From Bryobacterales bacterium (lineage in GTDB: Bacteria > Acidobacteriota > Terriglobia > Bryobacterales > Bryobacteraceae), in NCBI GenBank assembly GCA_003142355.1, contig PLMF01000107.1:1-6588 (forward strand): a DNA stretch of 6,588 bases, written 5' to 3'. Every line of letters starts with the position of its first letter. Position 1 is the first letter of the stretch. A program made the translations under genes and the position numbers. Below are positions 1-4,542 of the stretch, in pieces. Under the pieces are notes generated by a model. That model saw only the letters and a list, made by a program, of their open reading frames with translations. It made no database searches and was not told the origin of the DNA.

Positions 1-714
1 GCTGCAATTCTGCTCGTGGTCGGCGTGCAAAATGAACAGCACTTCGAGCGCGCGCGCCAGCACCGGGTTGGCGGCATACCGGGGCTCCGTCCGCCGCCAC
101 AGCATGTTCATGTAGTTCTGGGTGTAGCCGAGGTCGGGATCGGGGTAGACGTACGGCAACCCCAGGCGGTGCCGGTAGGCGTATGCGGCCAGTGTCGGCA
201 TCTTGCCGATCAGCCGGATGATCTGCCGGCGGCGGCACTGGGGGTCGCCGATGTTGCGCGCATCCGGATAGAAGGTGGAGAGCGCCGCTACCGTGCTGAT
301 CAGTACGCCCATGGGGTGCGCGTCATGGTGAAAGCCGTCCATGAACTTCTTCACGTTCTCATGCGTCATGGTGTGGCGCATCACTTCGCAGTTCCAGTTT
401 TCCAACTCCTCCGCCGCCGGCAATTCGCCGTGGAGCAGCAGATAGGCCACCTCCAGAAAGGTGCAGTGCTCCGCCAGTTGCTCGATCGGATAGCCGCGAT
501 AGCGCAGGATTCCTTTGTCGCCGTCCAGGTAGGTGATGGCGCTCTGGCAGGAAGCCGTGTTCATGAACGCCGGATCGTAGGTCATGAGGCCGAAATCCTC
601 GGGACCGGTCTTGATCTGGCGCAGGTCCATGGCGCGAATCGTGCCACGGGAAATGGGGATCGAATAGGTCTGCTCTGTTCGATTGTCGATGATGGTCAGC
701 GTGTCGTTGGGCAT
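1..714 (-). CDS. gltA: Citrate synthase, N-terminal part (cut by window edge)
   Basis: Condenses oxaloacetate with acetyl-CoA to citrate, the entry step of the TCA cycle, in the cytoplasm. An open frame of 238 codons runs from ATG at 714-712 off the left edge. Family signatures seen: TLTIIDNRT near residues 5-13, GLMTYDPAFMNTASC at 42-56, the YLDGDKGILRYRGYPIEQL stretch at 62-80, HHDAHPMG at 129-136, and LHADHEQNCS at 229-238, which carries an oxaloacetate-binding histidine. The later catalytic GPxHGG histidine and the aspartate lie beyond the window; full-length bacterial enzymes are about 430 residues, so a little over half is present. ATG 714 was chosen because the following sequence matches the family's usual N-terminus; in-frame upstream GTG codons (732, 744) precede no such similarity. 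No strong ribosome binding site is visible. It is divergent from the sigma operon in the inferred ancestral order. Codons 63-127 recur at 2624-2819. Confidence 0.95.
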   Translation of the reverse strand, partial: MPNDTLTIIDNRTEQTYSIPISRGTIRAMDLRQIKTGPEDFGLMTYDPAFMNTASCQSAITYLDGDKGILRYRGYPIEQLAEHCTFLEVAYLLLHGELPAAEELENWNCEVMRHTMTHENVKKFMDGFHHDAHPMGVLISTVAALSTFYPDARNIGDPQCRRRQIIRLIGKMPTLAAYAYRHRLGLPYVYPDPDLGYTQNYMNMLWRRTEPRYAANPVLARALEVLFILHADHEQNCS

Positions 715-937
715 GCATGATTCGCTCTGCACGCAGCTTTCCACGTATAAATGCTGCTAATTACATCACTCCGTGGACATTTCGTTGCCATTTGCGGCGA
801 TCATCGGGGCTTTTTACGCAAGCCACTGGGTGTCGTGACCCGATTGCACACCGCACCGTGACAATTCGGCAACAGGCCCGTCCAATCTAATAGGCAGGTG
901 GTATGGGAGCTGGCAAGACGTTAAACTAGCGTAGCTT
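715..937. promoter_or_regulatory. Divergent intergenic region, left copy
   Basis: This 223-base gap lies between the citrate synthase start (minus strand) and the copied sigma start codon at 938. It should hold the working promoter of citrate synthase, because the right-hand copy lost the bases corresponding to 529-746. I see no convincing -35/-10 pair for citrate synthase; the minus-strand hexamer TGTAAT around 760-770 is a possible -10 with a poor -35. The plus-strand sigma promoter candidate is listed separately. Confidence 0.55.
858..886 (+). promoter_or_regulatory. Candidate promoter, spare copy of the sigma-operon promoter
   Basis: GTGACA at 858-863 (5 of 6 to TTGACA), a 17-base spacer, and TCCAAT at 881-886 (4 of 6 to TATAAT, lacking the important A at position 2). 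The same pair is found at 2931-2959, with one difference in the spacer (876). In this copy it no longer drives the sigma gene but faces the short frame at 938-1045 and the PEP-CTERM gene at 1203. Prediction by eye only; an ECF-type promoter could lie elsewhere in the shared region. Confidence 0.3.
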
Positions 938-1045
938 ATGGCTCAGGATGCAGCCGGAGCGGTAGGCGCCCGATTGAGTCCCGGAGCATTACAGGGCCAA
1001 GTGATGCCGTTCTTGCTCCGCCCCCGCCTGTATTCTTTCATTTAG
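938..1045 (+). pseudogene. Truncated 5' end of the ECF sigma factor gene
   Basis: ATG at 938 begins a 35-codon frame. The first 16 codons plus one base are identical to the start of the intact sigma gene at 3011 (MAQDAAGAVGARLSPG). After base 986 the sequence changes to unrelated insert DNA, giving 19 unrelated residues and a TAG stop at 1043-1045. The break falls exactly where the conserved sigma region 2 begins in the intact gene, so no sigma activity is possible. If transcribed, it would be a short leader frame ahead of the PEP-CTERM gene. There were no differences in the 49 copied coding bases. Confidence 0.85.
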
Positions 1046-1061
1046 TCCAAACAATCGGGTT

Positions 1062-1090
1062 TTGCGTACCTCAACAGGATGTGTTAGTAT
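1062..1090 (+). promoter_or_regulatory. Candidate promoter of the PEP-CTERM gene
   Basis: TTGCGT at 1062-1067 (3 of 6), a 17-base spacer, then TAGTAT at 1085-1090 (4 of 6), inside an AT-richer stretch. It would give a leader of roughly 105 bases before the ATG at 1203. This is a weak match judged by eye. If real, the insert brought its own promoter and does not depend on the copied sigma promoter upstream. Confidence 0.25.
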
Positions 1091-1202
1091 TACTCACCGT
1101 GAGGGCCTGCCCCGACACAGCAACGGTTGCCCTGGCGTCGTATCATCCCGCCCTTTTTCCTCCATACTGGGCGCGGAGGGAAGGGCCTCATGAGAGGATC
1201 AA

Positions 1203-1895
1203 ATGGCACGAATCGAACGATTGTCACTGGTTTTCATTCTCACCTTGTCCTGCGGTTTTGTCACGCAGGTGGAAGCTGGTCCCGTATCAATTGTAACCAG
1301 CCAAGACTGCTCGATACCCGGCCGTTGCGTTTTCTCCAAGATGTCCAATGTCTCGGGGTTGGGGAGTACGGAACTCGACGTGTTAGCCGAAGTTGAAGCC
1401 GCAACAGTTCCACTGGGACCAGCTGTTTACGCTAGCACCGAAGTCGATATCACTATTGATACCTATACTGACGGCCCTGTTCGCCCTGGGACCTTGCTGT
1501 TCACCTGGACCGCGTTTTCGGGTGGCGGCACGGGCGGTGGAGGTAGCGGTCATGGGGATATCGCCGGCGGATTATTCACTTGGGGATGTGGCGGGGAGTT
1601 TGGCTGTCATGGAGCAAACCAGACTCTGCCATTCACGCTGGGCGTACCGTTCGAGATTGTGCTGTCAGCAAACGCGGAAAGCGGTGAGTATCCTTTGGGG
1701 GGCGGCTACGGCGAATCAAGTTTGACGCTCAGTCTTTTGGATAATGGAGTGCCGGTAACGATTTCGCCCGTCCCAGAGCCCCGGTTTCTGGGTCTTGGTG
1801 TGGTACTGATGGCGGTCGCTTTTTGCATTTATTCGGGACGAGCCGGATCGAGATCTGTACGACAAGCGGGCGGGGGCTGCAGCCAGTCCATCTAG
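1203..1895 (+). CDS. PEP-CTERM sorting-signal surface protein
   Basis: A predicted exported protein of 230 residues with no recognised central domain. The N-terminus has a signal peptide: Arg at 3 and 6, a hydrophobic core at 8-22, and likely cleavage after VEA (residue 25). The mature part is rich in Gly, Ser and Thr, with a Gly-rich run at 107-118 and four Cys (36, 42, 129, 135) that could pair outside the cell. The C-terminus has the tripartite PEP-CTERM signal: VPEP at 190-193, a hydrophobic helix at about 195-210, then Arg 213, 217 and 220. In known systems exosortase/EpsH processes this signal and links the protein to exopolysaccharide or surface export; no exosortase gene is in the window. 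The tail after the helix is about 20 residues, longer than usual. ATG 1203 has a good ribosome binding site, GAGAGGA at 1192-1198, four bases upstream. The stop overlaps that of the convergent small frame at CTAG 1892-1895. Confidence 0.8.
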   Translation: MARIERLSLVFILTLSCGFVTQVEAGPVSIVTSQDCSIPGRCVFSKMSNVSGLGSTELDVLAEVEAATVPLGPAVYASTEVDITIDTYTDGPVRPGTLLFTWTAFSGGGTGGGGSGHGDIAGGLFTWGCGGEFGCHGANQTLPFTLGVPFEIVLSANAESGEYPLGGGYGESSLTLSLLDNGVPVTISPVPEPRFLGLGVVLMAVAFCIYSGRAGSRSVRQAGGGCSQSI

Positions 1896-2125
1896 CCCCG
1901 AAGGTGACTCTCTACTAACGCTAGCGAGAGTTGCGGCCACTGCTCGCCGTCAAGCAGTACCCAGCAGGCGAGATTCCTTAGGGCCTCAATGTCAGCGTCG
2001 TGCACCGCCAGCGCTGCGGTGTAAGCGTCCGGTCTTGGCCGTCTTGACCGGGCAGGGTGTAGCAGATCATTCTGGATGTGGGGAACCACGGAGAGGATGA
2101 CGACTGCTTCAGCCCGAATGATCAT
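1892..2125 (-). CDS. Small unrecognised open frame, 77 codons (doubtful)
   Basis: The frame starts at ATG 2125, overlapping the stop of the AlbA_2 remnant as ATGA, and ends at a TAG sharing the CTAG at 1892-1895 with the convergent PEP-CTERM stop. I do not recognise the product. The second half (an EALRNLACW segment near residues 47-55, then a leucine-rich amphipathic run to the end) looks protein-like; the first part does not. There is no ribosome binding site, but the ATGA overlap could permit coupled translation. It could be the decayed downstream part of the AlbA_2 gene, another gene fragment, or chance. Apart from this frame I see nothing else in 1896-2121. Confidence 0.2.
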   Translation of the reverse strand: MIIRAEAVVILSVVPHIQNDLLHPARSRRPRPDAYTAALAVHDADIEALRNLACWVLLDGEQWPQLSLALVESHLRG

Positions 2126-2583
2126 AGAGCCGGCATCGGCGAAGGTGCCGGAACAGCCAAACCGGCGCAGACATTCAATCGAGAAAAAGCGACGCTAATG
2201 GTCCCCATGGCACACTCGGAATCGTCGGAAGTAAAACCCAATAAGACTTTCCCTGCGTCGGCTGCGGGAATTGGGTCGGACATCTCAACTATCAACGGTG
2301 GGCTAACTGCGTCGAAACAGCACTGGACTACTTGTTTGTAGCCAGCCTGCTGCGCCACGCCGGACAGACTCTCGACTCGACCGTCGGCACTATTCGCCTT
2401 AGCGCCGATGACCACAAGACCACCATAGGTGTTTGCAAACGACGAGGGATCTTTCAGCGTTTCGTCCTTGTCGGGAACTTCCGACTTGAATTCCAAGCGA
2501 ACGTTCTCCACGGCGGAGTCCTGCAACAGCTCCTGCACGTCGGCAGTCGCAAGTTGCGAGATAGGTTTCGTAAAGATCGACAT
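2122..2583 (-). pseudogene. AlbA_2 / Schlafen-type domain protein, C-terminally degraded
   Basis: A frame of 153 codons from ATG 2583. Residues 1-112 fit the AlbA_2 (Schlafen AlbA, formerly divergent AAA_4) family of putative nucleic-acid-binding proteins: N-terminal SIFTKPISQ, then VENVRLEFKSEVP at 26-38, SSFANTYGG at 47-55 followed by the LVVIGAK strand, GYKQ at 81-84, and SPPLIVEMSDPIP at 94-106. In relatives I recall, the chain continues from GKV into a strand, an APHF-type turn and a VRT segment, reaching roughly 200 residues or more. Here similarity ends just after GKV at 111-113, and about 40 unrelated residues follow before TGA at 2124-2122. I translated the other two frames past this point and found no continuation, so the 3' end appears replaced or lost. 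A weak AGG lies seven bases before the ATG. The start is 40 bases from the citrate synthase fragment, so leftward transcription from the copied region would enter it. Confidence 0.6.
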
Positions 2584-2591
2584 CGTTCAGC

Positions 2592-2864
2592 CTAGTGGAA
2601 ACGCCACGGCGTGGCTCGCACGCAGCCGTCCATGAACTTCTTCACGTTCTCATGCGTCATGGTGTGACGCATCACTTCGCAGTTCCAGTTTTCCAACTCC
2701 TCCGCCGCCGGCAATTCGCCGTGGAGCAGCAGATAGGCCACCTCCAGAAAGGTGCAGTGCTCCACCAGTTGCTCGATCGGATAGCCGCGATAGCGCAGAA
2801 TTCCTTTGTCGCCGTCCAGATAAATGGTGCTAATTACATCACTTCGTGGACATTTCGTTGCCAT
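2592..2864 (-). pseudogene. Citrate synthase fragment (codons 63-127) in a chimeric frame
   Basis: Bases 2624-2819 duplicate citrate synthase codons 63-127 plus one base, with three substitutions: two synonymous (2667, 2799) and one Ala-to-Val (2764). A 218-base deletion relative to the left copy removed codons 1-62 and the near-upstream region, joining former upstream DNA at 2820 to codon 63. By chance or otherwise, an ATG in that DNA (2864) is in frame, giving 15 new residues, 65 citrate synthase residues and 10 residues from insert DNA before TAG at 2594-2592. It lacks the oxaloacetate- and CoA-binding parts, so it cannot be an enzyme. It is best read as debris of the duplication; translation is unproven. 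Confidence 0.85.
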
Positions 2865-3059
2865 TTGCGGCGATCATCGGGGCTTTTTGCGCAAGCCACT
2901 GGGTGTCGTGACCCGATTGCACACCGCACCGTGACAATTCGGCAACAGACCCGTCCAATCTAACAGGCAGGTGGTATGGGAGCCGGCAAGACGTTAAACT
3001 AGCGTAGCTTATGGCTCAGGATGCAGCCGGAGCGGTAGGCGCCCGATTGAGTCCCGGAG
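2624..3059. repeat. Long direct repeat, right copy (218-base internal deletion)
   Basis: This 436-base copy of 333-986 lacks bases equivalent to 529-746. The deletion junction lies between 2819 and 2820, after CCGTCCAG and before ATAAATG. The differing positions are 2667, 2764, 2799, 2827, 2844, 2889, 2949, 2964 and 2984. The repeat ends at 3059, the first base of sigma codon 17, after which the intact sigma gene continues. It retains the sigma-side intergenic region and has lost the citrate synthase start. Confidence 0.95.
2931..2959 (+). promoter_or_regulatory. Candidate promoter of the sigma-factor operon
   Basis: GTGACA at 2931-2936, 17 bases, TCCAAT at 2954-2959, giving a leader of about 45 bases to the ATG at 3011. 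The hexamers match the housekeeping consensus at 5 of 6 and 4 of 6 positions. ECF sigma genes are often autoregulated, but without the cognate consensus I cannot point to an ECF site. The only other plus-strand instance in the window is the spare copy at 858-886. Confidence 0.35.
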
Positions 3060-3622
3060 TGGATTCGCTGATTCGGGCGGCCCAGCGCGGCGACCAGGAC
3101 GCGTTCGAGCAACTGGTCCGCGCTCACGATCAAAGTGTGCTTCGGCTCGCCATGAACTTGCTGCGGTCGCCGGAGGATGCGCGGGATGTCTATCAGGAAG
3201 CGTTTCTCCGCGTCTACCGGAACCTCGAGTCGTTCCGGTTCGATTGCAGCTTTCATACCTGGCTGTACCGGATCGTGACCAACATCTGCCTGGACCAACT
3301 GCGCAAGCGGAAGGTCCGGAAAGAGGAGTCCGCGGTGGTGGAAACGTCGGATGGGCCCATCGACCGTACGGAAGCTTTGGAAGAGGAAGCCGCGCACGCC
3401 AACCCGGAACGCAGCCTGTGGAACCGGGAGTTGAAGCAGCGGATTGAGAATGCGCTCCAGGACCTCACCCCGCGCGAGCGCATGGTTTTCGAACTCCGGC
3501 ACTACCAGGGATTGCGTTTGCGGAACATCGGCGACCTGCTGGGCACCACCGAAGAGGCCGCCAAGAACTGCCTCTTTCGGGCCACCCAGAAGATGCGCGC
3601 GGTATTAGGAGATTGCGTATGA
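3011..3622 (+). CDS. ECF-family RNA polymerase sigma factor (sigma-24-like)
   Basis: Directs RNA polymerase to a dedicated promoter set and is normally held inactive by a membrane anti-sigma factor. The protein has 203 residues, normal for the family. Region 2 (about 17-100) shows the classic pattern: DSLIRAAQRGDQDAFEQLV at 18-36, DARDVYQEAFLRVYRNLESF at 56-75, and FHTWLYRIVTNICLDQLRKRK at 81-101. A linker rich in Glu/Asp (103-127) follows. Region 4 (about 137-197) contains LTPRERMVFELRHYQGL at 152-168 and a helix-turn-helix ending in CLFRATQKMR; the usual TVKSRL recognition helix is replaced by EEAAKNCLFR. ATG 3011 is the first good start, though no ribosome binding site is evident; GTG 3059 is an alternative that would still keep region 2. 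Its first 16 codons are duplicated at 938. The stop overlaps the next gene's ATG as ATGA, implying coupled translation with its regulator. Confidence 0.93.
   Translation: MAQDAAGAVGARLSPGVDSLIRAAQRGDQDAFEQLVRAHDQSVLRLAMNLLRSPEDARDVYQEAFLRVYRNLESFRFDCSFHTWLYRIVTNICLDQLRKRKVRKEESAVVETSDGPIDRTEALEEEAAHANPERSLWNRELKQRIENALQDLTPRERMVFELRHYQGLRLRNIGDLLGTTEEAAKNCLFRATQKMRAVLGDCV
3607..3611 (+). promoter_or_regulatory. Ribosome binding site fixing the anti-sigma start
   Basis: AGGAG lies inside the end of the sigma gene, seven bases before ATG 3619. It supports ATG 3619 over the in-frame TTG at 3613, which would be only one base from the site. Confidence 0.8.
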
Positions 3623-4542
3623 CTTGCGATTCGGCTGCAAAACTGATTCCCCTTTATTTTTACGGCGAGTTGATGCCGGAAGAGGAAGACGGCCTGGAAG
3701 AGCACCTGCACGGGTGTGCCGGCTGCATGCGCGAAATGGAGCGGCAGCGGGCCATGGCGGCGGCGCTCGACCGGCGCCAGGCGGAAGTTCCGCCCATGCT
3801 GCTCGAGGCCTGCCGCGCCGATCTGCTGGCCGCCATCCAGGGCGGAGCGCCGCGCTTGTTCAAGCCCGCCAAAGGCCCTTGGACCTTGTTTCTGGAAGCC
3901 CTGGCAGCGACGCTCGCGGGGTTCAGCCGTTACCGCACGCCGGTGGGCGCGGTGGCGCTGGTGGCGGTGGGCTTCCTGGCCGCGCGGTTCACCGGCGCCG
4001 GCATGCCGGCGTCTTCGCTTTCGCCCGCCGGCGAAGTGTTCTCGACGGTGCGTTCGGTCGAGCCCGACAGCTCCGGCCGGGTGCAAATTGCCTTCGATGA
4101 GACGCGGCGGCGCGTGGTCTCGGGGCTCACCGGCGATCGCGACATCCAAAGGCTGCTGCTGGCCGCCGCGCGCGAAGACAATCCCGCCGTGCGCGTGGAA
4201 TCCGTCGACCTCCTCAGGAGCCGCGCCGGCTCCGGGGAAGTGCGCGATGCCCTGCTCAATGTCGTGGCGCGCGACTCCAACGCGGGCGTGCGCCTGAAGG
4301 CTCTGGATGGCTTGAAGCCGCTGGCGGGCGATCCCCAGGTTCGCAAAATCCTGGCGCAGGTGCTGCTGGCCGACGACAACCCCGCCGTGCGCATGCAGGT
4401 GGTCGACCTGCTGGTGTCGCACCGCGACGATTCCATGGTGGGAGTTCTGCAGAACCTGGTGCAGAAGGAAGACAACAACTATGTGCGCCTGAAGTGCGAG
4501 AAGGCGCTGAAGGACATGAATGCGTCGATCGGGACTTTTTAG
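3619..4542 (+). CDS. Membrane anti-sigma factor with zinc finger (zf-HC2) and HEAT repeats
   Basis: Predicted to bind and inhibit the upstream sigma factor. The protein is 307 residues. The N-terminus has the ZAS/zf-HC2 pattern: Cys3, then His29-x3-Cys33-x2-Cys36 after an acidic PEEEDGLEEHL helix. One likely membrane helix lies at about 107-122 (TPVGAVALVAVGFLAA), preceded by SRYR, so the zinc finger is probably cytoplasmic and the rest extracytoplasmic. A moderately hydrophobic stretch at 88-102 could alter this topology. Residues 173-300 form four HEAT-type repeats, each with an Asn-x-x-Val-Arg turn: Arg at 192, 225, 258 and 290, a spacing of 32-33. HEAT repeats form helical protein-binding surfaces; what this one binds is unknown. 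The first four bases overlap the sigma stop and the last 23 overlap the next gene. ATG 3619 is chosen because of the AGGAG site seven bases upstream. Confidence 0.85.
   Translation: MTCDSAAKLIPLYFYGELMPEEEDGLEEHLHGCAGCMREMERQRAMAAALDRRQAEVPPMLLEACRADLLAAIQGGAPRLFKPAKGPWTLFLEALAATLAGFSRYRTPVGAVALVAVGFLAARFTGAGMPASSLSPAGEVFSTVRSVEPDSSGRVQIAFDETRRRVVSGLTGDRDIQRLLLAAAREDNPAVRVESVDLLRSRAGSGEVRDALLNVVARDSNAGVRLKALDGLKPLAGDPQVRKILAQVLLADDNPAVRMQVVDLLVSHRDDSMVGVLQNLVQKEDNNYVRLKCEKALKDMNASIGTF

Larger units (their letters stand above)
333..986. repeat. Long direct repeat, left copy (citrate synthase / sigma junction)
   Basis: This 654-base segment recurs in the same orientation at 2624-3059. Bases 333-528 match 2624-2819 (constant offset 2291) and bases 747-986 match 2820-3059 (constant offset 2073). 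Bases 529-746 have no counterpart in the right copy. I count nine substitutions in 436 aligned bases: positions 376, 473, 508, 754, 771, 816, 876, 891 and 911. Eight are transitions. The copy spans citrate synthase codons 1-127, the intergenic region, and the first 16 codons plus one base of the sigma factor gene. It is complete on the citrate synthase side and truncated on the sigma side. Confidence 0.95.
987..2623. other. Unique insert between the two direct repeats
   Basis: This 1,637-base segment has no counterpart elsewhere in the window. It carries a PEP-CTERM gene (plus) and an AlbA_2 gene remnant (minus), convergent to each other. Sampled 60-base lines have 58% (1741), 47% (2281) and 53% (2401) G+C, against 67% (4321) and 68% (5221) in the sigma operon, suggesting a separate origin. 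I compared the two ends and see no terminal inverted repeats. There is no short target-site duplication other than the long repeats, and no transposase or integrase. It is therefore called an insert of unknown mechanism, not a defined mobile element. Confidence 0.8.

Noticed and set aside
16..720. Long plus-strand open frame opposite citrate synthase
   Set aside because: It lies antisense to a clear citrate synthase frame; its length is explained by high G+C and it has no recognisable domain.
801..826. GGCTT / AAGCC hairpin near GGGGCTTTTT as a terminator or riboswitch
   Set aside because: A 5-base-pair stem whose T-run lies in the stem and loop; there is nothing further to support a regulatory RNA.
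1907..1931. Hairpin ACTCTC / GAGAGT as a terminator between the convergent genes
   Set aside because: The stem is only 6 base pairs with a 13-base loop and no T-run on either strand.
987..2623. Transposon or insertion sequence ends
   Set aside because: Comparing the first and last 30 or so bases of the insert shows no inverted repeat, and no transposase, integrase or tRNA attachment site is present.
2078..2963. Plus-strand frames across the AlbA_2 remnant and the citrate synthase fragment
   Set aside because: They are antisense shadows of the AlbA_2 frame and of the duplicated citrate synthase segment; part of one is simply the repeat of the antisense frame at 16-720.
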